NCBI GenBank assembly: GCA_958295785.1
Contig: OY282377.1
Location: forward strand, 1,688,394 to 1,752,393
Reading direction: 5' to 3'
Length of the DNA stretch: 64,000 bases
Origin: an uncultured Latescibacterota bacterium
Lineage (GTDB): Bacteria > Latescibacterota > UBA2968
Below the pieces are notes generated by a model. It was not told the DNA's origin and did not search any database. It was given only the letters and a program-made list of their open reading frames with translations. A program made the position numbers and the translations under genes. This document shows, one piece after another, positions 17,111-25,918 of the stretch. Each line of letters opens with the position of its first letter. Within the stretch, counting starts at the first letter, position 1.

Positions 17111-17602
17111 ATGGTTGCCATGACTTTTGATACCCATGCCTTTGTCAAAGAACTGACAAAGGCCGGGATGCCTGAAGAACAGGCCGAGGTGCTGGCGCGT
17201 TCTCAAGCGACGTTGATTGACGAAAAATTGGCGACCAAACAGGATTTGAAAGAACTGGAATTGAGGTTGAAGCGCGATATACAGGAATTGAGACGCGATA
17301 TGAAAGAATTGGAAGCCAACCTGAAACGCGATATGAAAGAATTGGAAGCCAACCTGAAACGCGATATGAAAGAATTGGAGACGCGCTTGACACGCGATAT
17401 GCAGGAAATGGAAGCTAGGCTGAAACGCGATATGAAAGAATTGGAAGTCAACTTGAAACGCGATATGAAAGAATTGGAGATGCGCTTGACACGCGACATG
17501 CAGGAGATGGAATTGCGCCTGAAGCACGACTTGACCGTGCGTCTCGGCTCGATGATGGTGGTTGCTATCGGCGTGGTCGCCGCTCTGGTGAAACTTCTGT
17601 AA
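17111..17602 (+). CDS. DUF1640/CCDC90-like stalk protein, copy 5 (163 aa)
   Basis: Stalk of 84 residues, one 7-unit followed by seven 11-units; the second unit begins RRDM, unique in the array. First copy with the CGTAACGCGGATG leader, which most later copies share. Confidence 0.88.
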   Translation: MVAMTFDTHAFVKELTKAGMPEEQAEVLARSQATLIDEKLATKQDLKELELRLKRDIQELRRDMKELEANLKRDMKELEANLKRDMKELETRLTRDMQEMEARLKRDMKELEVNLKRDMKELEMRLTRDMQEMELRLKHDLTVRLGSMMVVAIGVVAALVKLL

Positions 17603-17692
17603 GGATGATCCTATCTAAGCGGTTGTGCTTGCCCGATGTAAGTATGATCTGTCGTAACGCGGATGTTTATTTATCGCCGAAAGGAGGAGATG

Positions 17693-18205
17693 ATGGTTGC
17701 CATGACTTTTGATACCCATGCCTTTGTCAAAGAACTGACAAAGGCCGGGATGCCGGAAGAACAGGCCGAGGTGCTGGCGCGTTCTCAAGCGACGTTGATT
17801 GATGAAAAACTGGCGACCAAACAGGATTTGAAAGAACTGGAATTGAGGTTGAAGCGCGATATACAGGAATTGAAACGCGATATGAAAGAATTGGAAGCCA
17901 ACCTGACACGCGATATGAAGGAACTGAAACGCGATATGAAAGAACTGGAGACGCGATTGGTACGCGATATGCAGGAAATGGAAGCTAGGCTGAAACGCGA
18001 TATGAAAGAATTGGAAGTCAACTTGAAACGCGATATGAAAGAATTGGAAGCCAACTTGAAACGCGATATGAAAGAATTGGAGATGCGCTTGACACGCGAC
18101 ATGCAGGAGATGGAATTGCGCCTGAAGCACGACTTGACCGTGCGTCTCGGCTCGATGATGGTGGTTGCTATCGGCGTGGTCGCCGCTTTGGTGAAACTTT
18201 TGTAA
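17693..18205 (+). CDS. DUF1640/CCDC90-like stalk protein, copy 6 (170 aa)
   Basis: Stalk of 91 residues, units 7-11-7-11-11-11-11-11-11. It shares the VRDMQEMEARL unit with copy 15, on the far side of both mobile elements. Short-type leader (a 9-10-bp deletion relative to copy 5). Confidence 0.88.
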   Translation: MVAMTFDTHAFVKELTKAGMPEEQAEVLARSQATLIDEKLATKQDLKELELRLKRDIQELKRDMKELEANLTRDMKELKRDMKELETRLVRDMQEMEARLKRDMKELEVNLKRDMKELEANLKRDMKELEMRLTRDMQEMELRLKHDLTVRLGSMMVVAIGVVAALVKLL

Positions 18206-18295
18206 GGATGATTATATCTAAGCGGTTGTGCTTGCCCGATGTAAGTATGATCTGTCGTAACGCGGATGTTTATTTATCGCCGAAAGGAGGAGATG

Positions 18296-18754
18296 ATGGT
18301 TGCCATGACTTTTGATACCCATGCCTTTGTCAAAGAACTGACAAAGGCCGGGATGCCGGAAGAACAGGCCGAGGTGCTGGCGCGTTCTCAAGCGACGTTG
18401 ATTGATGAAAAACTGGCGACCAAACAGGATTTGAAAGAACTGGAATTGAGGTTGAAGCGCGATATGAAAGAATTGGAAGCCAACTTGAAACGCGATATGC
18501 AGGAACTGAAACGCGATATGAAAGAATTGGAAGCCAACTTGAAACGCGATATGAAAGAATTGGAAGCCAACTTGAAACGCGATATGAAAGAATTGGAAGC
18601 CAACTTGAAACGCGATATGAAAGAATTGGAGATGCGCTTGACACGCGACATGCAGGAGATGGAATTGCGCCTGAAGCACGACTTGACCGTGCGTCTCGGC
18701 TCGATGATGGTGGTTGCTATCGGCGTGGTCGCCGCTTTGGTGAAACTTTTGTAA
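18296..18754 (+). CDS. DUF1640/CCDC90-like stalk protein, copy 7 (152 aa)
   Basis: Stalk of 73 residues, units 11-7-11-11-11-11-11, with three consecutive identical KRDMKELEANL units. Copy 9 differs from it by one extra 7-unit. Confidence 0.88.
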   Translation: MVAMTFDTHAFVKELTKAGMPEEQAEVLARSQATLIDEKLATKQDLKELELRLKRDMKELEANLKRDMQELKRDMKELEANLKRDMKELEANLKRDMKELEANLKRDMKELEMRLTRDMQEMELRLKHDLTVRLGSMMVVAIGVVAALVKLL

Positions 18755-18852
18755 GGATGATTATATCTAAGCGGTTGTGCTTGCCCGATGTAAGTAGATG
18801 CAATTGATCTGTCGTAACGCGGATGTTTATTTATCGCCGAAAGGAGGAGATG

Positions 18853-19299
18853 ATGGTTGCCATGACTTTTGATACCCATGCCTTTGTCAAGGAACTGACA
18901 AAGGCCGGGATGCCTGAAGAACAGGCCGAGGTGCTGGCGCGTTCTCAAGCGACGTTGATTGACGAAAAACTGGCGACCAAACAGGATTTGAAAGAACTGG
19001 AATTGAGGTTGACACGCGATATACAGGAATTGAAACGCGATATGCAGGAAATGGAAGCCAATTTGAAACGCGATATGAAAGAATTGGAGATGCGCTTGAC
19101 ACGCGATATGCAGGAACTGAAACGCGATATGAAAGAATTGGAAGCCAACTTGAAACGCGATATGAAAGAATTGGAGATGCGCTTGACACGCGACATGCAG
19201 GAGATGGAATTGCGCCTGAAGCACGACTTGACCGTGCGTCTCGGCTCGATGATGGTGGTTGCTATCGGCGTAGTCGCCGCTCTGGTGAAACTTCTGTAA
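18853..19299 (+). CDS. DUF1640/CCDC90-like stalk protein, copy 8 (148 aa)
   Basis: Stalk of 69 residues, units 7-11-11-7-11-11-11; begins with TRDIQEL and KRDMQEMEANL, the same opening as copies 10 and 12. Confidence 0.88.
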   Translation: MVAMTFDTHAFVKELTKAGMPEEQAEVLARSQATLIDEKLATKQDLKELELRLTRDIQELKRDMQEMEANLKRDMKELEMRLTRDMQELKRDMKELEANLKRDMKELEMRLTRDMQEMELRLKHDLTVRLGSMMVVAIGVVAALVKLL

Positions 19300-19389
19300 G
19301 GATGATCCTATCTAAGCGGTTGTGCTTGCCCGATGTAAGTATGATCTGTCGTAACGCGGATGTTTATTTATCGCCGAAAGGAGGAGATG

Positions 19390-19869
19390 ATGGTTGCCAT
19401 GACTTTTGATACCCATGCCTTTGTCAAAGAACTGACAAAGGCCGGGATGCCGGAAGAACAGGCCGAGGTGCTGGCGCGTTCTCAAGCGACGTTGATTGAT
19501 GAAAAACTGGCGACCAAACAGGATTTGAAAGAACTGGAATTGAGGTTGAAGCGCGATATGAAAGAATTGGAAGCCAACTTGAAACGCGATATGCAGGAAC
19601 TGAAACGCGATATGAAAGAATTGGAAGCCAACTTGAAACGCGATATGCAGGAACTGAAACGCGATATGAAAGAATTGGAAGCCAACTTGAAACGCGATAT
19701 GAAAGAATTGGAAGCCAACTTGAAACGCGATATGAAAGAATTGGAGATGCGCTTGACACGCGACATGCAGGAGATGGAATTGCGCCTGAAGCACGACTTG
19801 ACCGTGCGTCTCGGCTCGATGATGGTGGTTGCTATCGGCGTGGTCGCCGCTTTGGTGAAACTTTTGTAA
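19390..19869 (+). CDS. DUF1640/CCDC90-like stalk protein, copy 9 (159 aa)
   Basis: Stalk of 80 residues, units 11-7-11-7-11-11-11-11. It is copy 7 with an additional 21-bp (7-residue) unit, so unit gain or loss is directly visible. Confidence 0.88.
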   Translation: MVAMTFDTHAFVKELTKAGMPEEQAEVLARSQATLIDEKLATKQDLKELELRLKRDMKELEANLKRDMQELKRDMKELEANLKRDMQELKRDMKELEANLKRDMKELEANLKRDMKELEMRLTRDMQEMELRLKHDLTVRLGSMMVVAIGVVAALVKLL

Positions 19870-19959
19870 GGATGATTATATCTAAGCGGTTGTGCTTGCC
19901 CGATGTAAGTATGATCTGTCGTAACGCGGATGTTTATTTATCGCCGAAAGGAGGAGATG

Positions 19960-20340
19960 ATGGTTGCCATGACTTTTGATACCCATGCCTTTGTCAAAGA
20001 ACTGACAAAGGCCGGGATGCCTGAAGAACAGGCCGAGGTGCTGGCGCGTTCTCAAGCGACGTTGATTGACGAAAAACTGGCGACCAAACAGGATTTGAAA
20101 GAACTGGAATTGAGGTTGACACGCGATATACAGGAATTGAAACGCGATATGCAGGAAATGGAAGCCAATTTGAAACGCGATATGAAAGAATTGGAGATGC
20201 GCTTGACACGCGATATGCAGGAACTGAAACGCGATATGCAGGAGATGGAACTGCGCCTGAAGCACGACTTGACCGTGCGTCTCGGCTCGATGATGGTGGT
20301 TGCTATCGGCGTGGTCGCCGCTTTGGTGAAACTTCTGTAA
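19960..20340 (+). CDS. DUF1640/CCDC90-like stalk protein, copy 10 (126 aa)
   Basis: Stalk of 47 residues, units 7-11-11-7-11; equals copy 8 minus two 11-units, and copy 12 minus one. Confidence 0.88.
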   Translation: MVAMTFDTHAFVKELTKAGMPEEQAEVLARSQATLIDEKLATKQDLKELELRLTRDIQELKRDMQEMEANLKRDMKELEMRLTRDMQELKRDMQEMELRLKHDLTVRLGSMMVVAIGVVAALVKLL

Positions 20341-20438
20341 GGATGATTATATCTAAGCGGTTGTGCTTGCCCGATGTAAGTAGATGCAATTGATCTGTCG
20401 TAACGCGGATGTTTATTTATCGCCGAAAGGAGGAGATG

Positions 20439-20864
20439 ATGGTTGCCATGACTTTTGATACCCATGCCTTTGTCAAAGAACTGACAAAGGCCGGGATGCC
20501 TGAAGAACAGGCCGAGGTGCTGGCGCGTTCTCAAGCGACGTTGATTGACGAAAAATTGGCGACCAAACAGGATTTGAAAGAACTGGAATTGAGGTTGAAG
20601 CGCGATATGAAAGAATTGGAAGCCAACTTGAAACGCGATATGCAGGAACTGAAACGCGATATGAAAGAATTGGAAGCCAACTTGAAACGCGATATGAAAG
20701 AATTGGAAGCCAATTTGAAACGCGATATGAAAGAATTGGAGATGCGCTTGACACGCGATATGAAAGAACTGGAATTGCGTCTGAAGCACGACTTGACCGT
20801 GCGTCTCGGCTCGATGATGGTGGTTGCTATCGGCGTGGTCGCCGCTTTGGTGAAACTTTTGTAA
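20439..20864 (+). CDS. DUF1640/CCDC90-like stalk protein, copy 11 (141 aa)
   Basis: Stalk of 62 residues, units 11-7-11-11-11-11. Its stop codon lies inside the 8-bp target duplication of the IS1595-type element, so the coding sequence is unharmed although the insertion is at its very end. Confidence 0.88.
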   Translation: MVAMTFDTHAFVKELTKAGMPEEQAEVLARSQATLIDEKLATKQDLKELELRLKRDMKELEANLKRDMQELKRDMKELEANLKRDMKELEANLKRDMKELEMRLTRDMKELELRLKHDLTVRLGSMMVVAIGVVAALVKLL

Positions 20865-20865
20865 G

Positions 20866-22099
20866 GGGAATTATATACTTGCCAACCCTAACCTTTCTTG
20901 TTATATTTATCCAAGTTACGAATGAACAAGGGGGTGTATGATGGCAAAGCAGCTTAGTTTCGTCGCGTTCACACAGAAGTTTGCCACGCCTGAAGCGTGT
21001 ATTTTGCACCTTGAAAAGATCCGCTTTAAGGATGGCGAGTCTTGTCCGCATTGTGGTAGTATGGGAAAAATCTATCGTCGTTCTGATTTGGCGTATCGGT
21101 GCTCGGATTGTGGGCGTAATTTTCATATGATTTACGGAACGATGTTTGGCGCGTCAAAAATCAAGATGTTGCCTAAATGGTTCGCGGCAATATGGATTGA
21201 AACGAACCCCTCAAAAGGTATTTCAAGCGTTCAGTTGGCTAAAATGATCGGTACAACGCAAAAGACCGCTTGGTTTATGCTTCAAAGAATACGAAACGCT
21301 TTTGGCAACAAAGACGATGATGATGATGATTTTCTGTCTGGTATCGTTGAAATTGATGAAACCTCCATCGGTGGGAAAGAAAAGAACAAACATAAATCCA
21401 AAAAGTTGAATGCGGGTCGCGGAACAGTAGGTAAATCGGTTGCTTTCGGAATGCGGGAAAAAGGGGAAGATGGTGAGGCAATGGCGGTTCATGTACAGGA
21501 CGCAAAAGGGGCAACATGACACGAGAAGATGTTGAACCGGGTATTGACGGGCGCAACTATTCATGCAGACGAGAACCGCGCATACGGCGCGTTGAGGGAT
21601 GATTACGAAGTGGAACAAATCAATCATTCTGCCGACGAATATGAACGCGATGGTGTCCATACGAACGCCATTGAGAGTTTGTGGGCACGGGTTAAGCGTG
21701 TCTATATGGGTATTCATCACCACGGGTCAGACAAACACATGCAAAAGGACCTGAATGCTTGCGTGTTTCGCATCAATCGAAAAAAGGGTGATACCTTAAG
21801 TCGTGTTGATGAGATGTTGAATATGGCGATGGGCGCCCGGTTGACTTACAAGCAACTTATAGCCAGTGAGGGGGTTGCATGAACAACCTTTATGGCACAG
21901 GCGGGCGATATGGAAGTCAACGGGAAATGTTATCCACGCATGCAAAGGTTATCCGTTCCTGAAAGACGCGAAGGAAAACGTTTTGAAACGTTAGATGTTA
22001 GGGGCAGGCATGCCCAAAATCAGAGGGCGCTTGCATTCAACACCAAAAACCCGTGATTACTTTAACAAGAAGATTTAGGTTGTCAAGTATATAATTCCC
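20866..22099 (+). mobile_element. IS1595-family insertion sequence, 1234 bp, with 8-bp target duplication
   Basis: Terminal inverted repeats start GGGAATTATATACTTG at both ends. The 8 bp TTTGTAAG occur directly before (20858-20865) and after (22100-22107) the element; 8-bp duplications are usual for IS1595. Removing the element and one duplication restores the array junction between copies 11 and 12 exactly. A possible 27-codon reading frame starts at 21879 overlapping the transposase stop (ATGA); I do not call it a gene. Confidence 0.92.
20938..21882 (+). pseudogene. IS1595-type (ISXO2-like) transposase with in-frame TGA
   Basis: An N-terminal zinc ribbon (CPHCG and CSDCG, about residues 33-62) is followed by the ISXO2-type DDE domain: EIDETSIGG, IHADENRAYG and HTNAIESLWARVKR supply the acidic residues. 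Codon 194 (21517-21519) is TGA, and the frame continues without loss of register for 121 more codons. The surrounding sequence would read naturally with leucine (TTA) there. Probably a nonsense mutation that leaves the copy inactive unless the stop is read through. Confidence 0.85.
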
Positions 22100-22196
22100 T
22101 TTGTAAGGATGATTATATCTAAGCGGTTGTGCTTGCCCGATGTAAGTATGATCTGTCGTAACGCGGATGTTTATTTATCGCCGAAAGGAGGAGATG

Positions 22197-22610
22197 ATGG
22201 TTGCCATGACTTTTGATACCCATGCCTTTGTCAAAGAACTGACAAAGGCCGGGATGCCTGAAGAACAGGCCGAGGTGCTGGCGCGATCTCAAGCGACGTT
22301 GATTGACGAAAAATTGGCGACCAAACAGGATTTGAAAGAACTGGAATTGAGGTTGACACGCGATATACAGGAATTGAAACGCGATATGCAGGAAATGGAA
22401 GCCAATTTGAAACGCGATATGAAAGAATTGGAGATGCGCTTGACACGCGATATGCAGGAACTGAAACGCGATATGAAAGAATTGGAAGTCAACTTGAAAC
22501 GCGATATGCAGGAGATGGAACTGCGCCTGAAGCACGACTTGACCGTGCGTCTCGGCTCGATGATGGTGGTTGCTATCGGCGTGGTCGCCGCTCTGGTGAA
22601 ACTTCTGTAA
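22197..22610 (+). CDS. DUF1640/CCDC90-like stalk protein, copy 12 (137 aa)
   Basis: Stalk of 58 residues, units 7-11-11-7-11-11; same opening as copies 8 and 10. It follows the IS element with an intact short-type leader. Confidence 0.88.
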   Translation: MVAMTFDTHAFVKELTKAGMPEEQAEVLARSQATLIDEKLATKQDLKELELRLTRDIQELKRDMQEMEANLKRDMKELEMRLTRDMQELKRDMKELEVNLKRDMQEMELRLKHDLTVRLGSMMVVAIGVVAALVKLL

Positions 22611-22710
22611 GGATGATCCTATCTAAGCGGTTGTGCTTGTCCGATACAAGCAGATGCAATCGATCTGTCGTATTGTGCAGATGTTTATTTATCACCGAAA
22701 GGAGGAGATG

Positions 22711-23103
22711 ATGGTTGCCATGACTTTTGATACCCATGCCTTTGTCAAGGAACTGACAAAGGCCGGGATGCCGGAAGAACAGGCCGAGGTGCTGGCGCGT
22801 TCTCAAGCGACGTTGATTGACGAAAAACTGGCGACCAAACAGGATTTGAAAGAACTGGAATTGAGGTTGAAGCGCGATATGAAAGAATTGGAGATGCGCT
22901 TGACACGCGATATGCAGGAACTGAAACGCGATATGAAAGAATTGGAAGCCAACTTGAAACGCGATATGAAAGAATTAGAGATGCGCTTGAAACGCGATAT
23001 GCAGGAGATGGAACTGCGCCTGAAGCACGACTTGACCGTGCGTCTCGGCTCGATGATGGTGGTTGCTATCGGCGTGGTCGCCGCTCTGGTGAAACTTCTG
23101 TAA
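22711..23103 (+). CDS. DUF1640/CCDC90-like stalk protein, copy 13 (130 aa)
   Basis: Stalk of 51 residues, units 11-7-11-11-11, ending with KRDMQEMELRL as in copy 12. Long-type leader with a CAATCGATCTG variant shared only with copy 14. Confidence 0.88.
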   Translation: MVAMTFDTHAFVKELTKAGMPEEQAEVLARSQATLIDEKLATKQDLKELELRLKRDMKELEMRLTRDMQELKRDMKELEANLKRDMKELEMRLKRDMQEMELRLKHDLTVRLGSMMVVAIGVVAALVKLL

Positions 23104-23203
23104 GGATGATCCTATCTAAGCGGTTGTGCTTGTCCGATACAAGCAGATGCAATCGATCTGTCGTATTGTGCAGATGTTTATTTATCACCGAAAGGAGGAG
23201 ATG

Positions 23204-23509
23204 ATGGTTGCCATGACTTTTGATACCCATGCCTTTGTCAAGGAACTGACAAAGGCCGGGATGCCTGAAGAACAGGCCGAGGTGCTGGCGCGTTCTCAAG
23301 CGACGTTGATTGACGAAAAATTGGCGACCAAACAGGATTTGAAAGAACTGGAATTGCGTCTGAAGCGCGATATGAAAGAATTAGAGATGCGATTGACACG
23401 CGATATGAAAGAACTGGAATTGCGTCTGAAGCACGACTTGACCGTGCGTCTCGGCTCGATGATGGTGGTTGCTATCGGCGTAGTCGCCGCTTTGGTGAAA
23501 CTTCTGTAA
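23204..23509 (+). CDS. DUF1640/CCDC90-like stalk protein, copy 14 (101 aa)
   Basis: Stalk of 22 residues, two 11-units. Its upstream region is almost identical to that of copy 13, which points to a recent tandem duplication followed by loss of stalk units. Confidence 0.88.
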   Translation: MVAMTFDTHAFVKELTKAGMPEEQAEVLARSQATLIDEKLATKQDLKELELRLKRDMKELEMRLTRDMKELELRLKHDLTVRLGSMMVVAIGVVAALVKLL

Positions 23510-23548
23510 GGATGATTATATCTAAGCGGTTGTGCTTGCCCGATGTAA

Positions 23549-23660
23549 GAGTCCCTAACAGAAAGCGTTGCCATGGATTTGTGAGAGGCCGCCTTTGCGG
23601 CGTTCCTGCGGGTGTTCACTCCTCTGTTTCAGACGCTTGATTTCTTTCTGTTAGGGCTTC
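23549..23660 (+). mobile_element. MITE-like internal-deletion derivative of the IS5-type element (112 bp)
   Basis: Begins GAGTCCCTAACAGAAAGCG and ends with the same right end as the full element at 24851 (GTTAGGGCTTC), with nearly all the interior missing. TAA flanks both sides (23546-23548 and 23661-23663). Confidence 0.75.
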
Positions 23661-23926
23661 TAAGAGGAGGACGCCATGACCCATTGCTCGTATTCCATGC
23701 GCTAGGACAAAAGACGATAGACTATCGCTTTTTCACAAAATTTTCAAATTTTTATCACAAGCACATCTCCACCCCGGGTCGCTTCCTTCTACCCTATAGG
23801 AAAAAAACGACCGAAAAATCGAAAATATACAGACTTTACTGCTTTTTTTTTTCTGACAGGCCCCTCCCGATCATGCCCGTCAGAAAATCCAGATCTCAAT
23901 GAATCTGACATCTACCATGCTATTTA
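23661..23926. other. 266-bp AT-rich segment between two IS5-type ends, no gene seen
   Basis: It is not related to the array sequence on either side. A strong-looking AGGAGG precedes only a 9-codon frame. It contains a small palindrome (CGATAG/CTATCG, near 23720) and a CTGACAGG...CCCGTCAG hairpin near 23854-23883. It looks like DNA carried in between two copies of the same element. Confidence 0.5.
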
Positions 23927-24851
23927 GAGTCCCTAACAAAAAGCGTTGCCATGGATTTGTGAGAGGCCGCTTTTCTTCTCAGCCCAACCCTTACAACGTC
24001 CATGCCCGGCATCTTTACCGGGCGAGGAGGGACAAATGTCCAACCCCCTCGTGAGCGATGCACTCTGGGAAAAGGGGCCCCCCTTTTGCCGGTTCCCAAG
24101 CCTGGACGGTTCCGCTTTCCTGGCCGTAAGCGCATTGACGACCGCAAGGCATTGACCGGCATTCTATTCGTCCTGAAGAGCGGCATCCCGTGGGAGCAGT
24201 TGCCCCAAGAGATGGGGTGGGGTTCCGGGATGACCTGCTGGCGTCGTCTGAAGGCATGGCATGACGCAGGCGTGTGGGAGCGGCTTCATCATCTGCTGTT
24301 GTCCAAACTGCGCGAGGCCGATGGCCTGGACGGGTCTCGTGCCTGCGTGGACAGTGCCTGCCTGCGTGCGGTAGGCGCTGGGGGGAAAAACCGGCCCCAA
24401 TCCCACAGACCGCCGCAAGCCCGGGCGTAAGCATCATGGGATCACCGATGCCAACGGGTTGCCTCTGGCCGCGATTGTGCCCGGGGCGCACCGGCCAGAT
24501 GTGACGCAATGGTTGCCATGGGTGGACGCCGTGCCTGCGGTCAGGGGCAAACGCGGTCGTTCGCGCCGCAGACCCCAACGGCTGTATGCGGCGCGTGCCT
24601 ATGACTCGAAGGCGTGCCGGAAGGCCCTGCGTGCGCGCCACATCTGGCCGGTGATCGCCCGGCGGGGTACAGCGCATGACAGCGGGTTGGGCGTGTACCG
24701 GTGGGTCGTTGAGCGAACGCTGGCCTGGCTCCGGCAGTTTGGCAGCCTGCGGGTGCGCGACGAGCGCAGAGCGGACATCCATGCGGCGTTCCTCTCCATC
24801 GGCTGTTCACTCCTCTGTTTCAGACGCTTGATTTCTTTATGTTAGGGCTTC
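23927..24851 (+). mobile_element. IS5-family insertion sequence (925 bp)
   Basis: Left end GAGTCCCTAAC and right end GTTAGGGCTTC match the 112-bp derivative. The right flank is TAA followed by the array leader GTATGATCTGTCG; the left flank is TTA, so this copy alone has no matching duplication, whereas the whole block 23549-24851 is flanked by TAA on both sides. Confidence 0.8.
24036..24845 (+). pseudogene. IS5-family transposase, frameshifted
   Basis: The product is recognisable in three pieces: LVSDALWEKGPPF (frame of 24036), then FPGRKRIDDRKALTGILF to VDSACLRAVG (another frame), then DVTQWLPWVDAVP to RYRWVVERT-like VYRWVVERTLAW (first frame again). The shifts fall near the GGGGCCCCCCTTTT run about 24080 and the GGGGGGAAAAAC run about 24380. 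One homopolymer shift might be programmed, as in some IS5-family elements, but the two go in opposite directions and the copy is probably dead. Confidence 0.8.
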
Positions 24852-24905
24852 TAAGTATGATCTGTCGTAACGCGGATGTTTATTTATCGCCGAAAGGAGG
24901 AGATG

Positions 24906-25298
24906 ATGGTTGCCATGACTTTTGATACCCATGCCTTTGTCAAAGAACTGACAAAGGCCGGGATGCCTGAAGAACAGGCCGAGGTGCTGGCGCGTTCTCA
25001 AGCGACGTTGATTGACGAAAAATTGGCGACCAAACAGGATTTGAAAGAACTGGAATTGAGGTTGAAACGCGATATACAGGAACTGAAACGCGATATGAAA
25101 GAACTGGAGACGCGATTGGTACGCGATATGCAGGAAATGGAAGCTAGGCTGAAACGCGATATGAAAGAATTGGAGATGCGGTTGACACGCGACATGCAGG
25201 AGATGGAATTGCGTCTGAAGCACGATTTGACCGTGCGTCTCGGCTCGATGATGGTGGTTGCTATCGGCGTGGTCGCCGCTTTGGTGAAACTTTTGTAA
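24906..25298 (+). CDS. DUF1640/CCDC90-like stalk protein, copy 15 (130 aa)
   Basis: Stalk of 51 residues, units 7-11-11-11-11, including the VRDMQEMEARL unit otherwise seen only in copy 6. Confidence 0.88.
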   Translation: MVAMTFDTHAFVKELTKAGMPEEQAEVLARSQATLIDEKLATKQDLKELELRLKRDIQELKRDMKELETRLVRDMQEMEARLKRDMKELEMRLTRDMQEMELRLKHDLTVRLGSMMVVAIGVVAALVKLL

Positions 25299-25388
25299 GG
25301 ATGATTATATCTAAGCGGTTGTGCTTGCCCGATGTAAGTATGATCTGTCGTAACGCGGATGTTTATTTATCGCCGAAAGGAGGAGATG

Positions 25389-25727
25389 ATGGTTGCCATG
25401 ACTTTTGATACCCATGCCTTTGTCAAAGAACTGACAAAGGCCGGGATGCCTGAAGAACAGGCCGAGGTGCTGGCGCGATCTCAAGCGACGTTGATTGACG
25501 AAAAACTGGCGACCAAACAGGATTTGAAAGAACTGGAATTGAGGTTGAAACGCGATATGAAAGAATTGGAAGTCAATTTGAAACGCGATATGAAAGAATT
25601 GGAGATGCGCTTGACACGCGATATGAAAGAACTGGAATTGCGTCTGAAGCACGACTTGACCGTGCGTCTCGGCTCGATGATGGTGGTTGCTATCGGCGTA
25701 GTCGCCGCTTTGGTGAAACTCCTGTGA
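25389..25727 (+). CDS. DUF1640/CCDC90-like stalk protein, copy 16 (112 aa, last)
   Basis: Stalk of 33 residues, three 11-units. The array tail GATGACCCTATCTAAGCGG follows and then diverges at about 25750, marking the end of the repeated segment. No intrinsic terminator is evident. Confidence 0.88.
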   Translation: MVAMTFDTHAFVKELTKAGMPEEQAEVLARSQATLIDEKLATKQDLKELELRLKRDMKELEVNLKRDMKELEMRLTRDMKELELRLKHDLTVRLGSMMVVAIGVVAALVKLL

Positions 25728-25875
25728 GGATGACCCTATCTAAGCGGTTGTGCCTTTCGCGTCTTTCGCGCTTTTCGCAGTCTTTGACGAGTGAGCATGA
25801 TCATACCACATCTGCATGGGGGGTTTATTCAGAGCAAAGCAGCCCGGTATTATTGGGGTGTTTTTTGAAAAAGCG

Positions 25876-25904
25876 TTGACACACCGGAAGGGCGGCCTTA
25901 CTAT
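25876..25904 (+). promoter_or_regulatory. Promoter of the ABC importer operon
   Basis: TTGACA, 17 bp, TACTAT. The predicted start (about 25911) gives a very short leader before the ATG at 25919. Confidence 0.65.
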
Positions 25905-25918
25905 GTTTGAGGGTTGAA

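Larger units (their letters stand above)
15205..25727 (+). repeat. Tandem array of 16 DUF1640/CCDC90-like genes
   Basis: Sixteen head-to-tail genes share a nearly constant 53-residue head (FDTHAFVKELTKAGMPEEQA, then LATKQDLKELELRL) and a constant 26-residue tail (KHDLTVRLGSMMVV to VKLL, the membrane anchor). Between them lies a stalk of 11 to 102 residues made only of 11-residue units (KRDMKELEANL type) and 7-residue units (KRDMQEL type). Intergenic stretches of about 90-100 bp are also conserved, with a GAAAGGAGGAGATG ribosome site. Three leader types occur. Two mobile insertions lie between genes 11 and 12 and between 14 and 15. Confidence 0.95.

Noticed and set aside
18388-19224. Long minus-strand frames across the array (FFHIAFQVGFQFFHIAF-type repeats, up to 278 codons)
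   Set aside because: They are the reverse reading of the 21- and 33-bp stalk repeats; they lack ribosome sites and cross intergenic leaders. The plus-strand genes have strong starts and a known family.
23612-23902. 96-codon frame running from the MITE into the AT-rich segment
   Set aside because: No ribosome site, spans an element boundary, and has no recognisable content.
15205-25727. CRISPR array or other spaced-repeat locus
   Set aside because: The 21- and 33-bp repeats are in-frame coding units directly abutting each other, without unique spacers and without cas genes.
15205-25727. Diversity-generating retroelement
   Set aside because: No reverse transcriptase and no template/variable repeat pair; variation is by whole units, not by adenine-directed substitutions.
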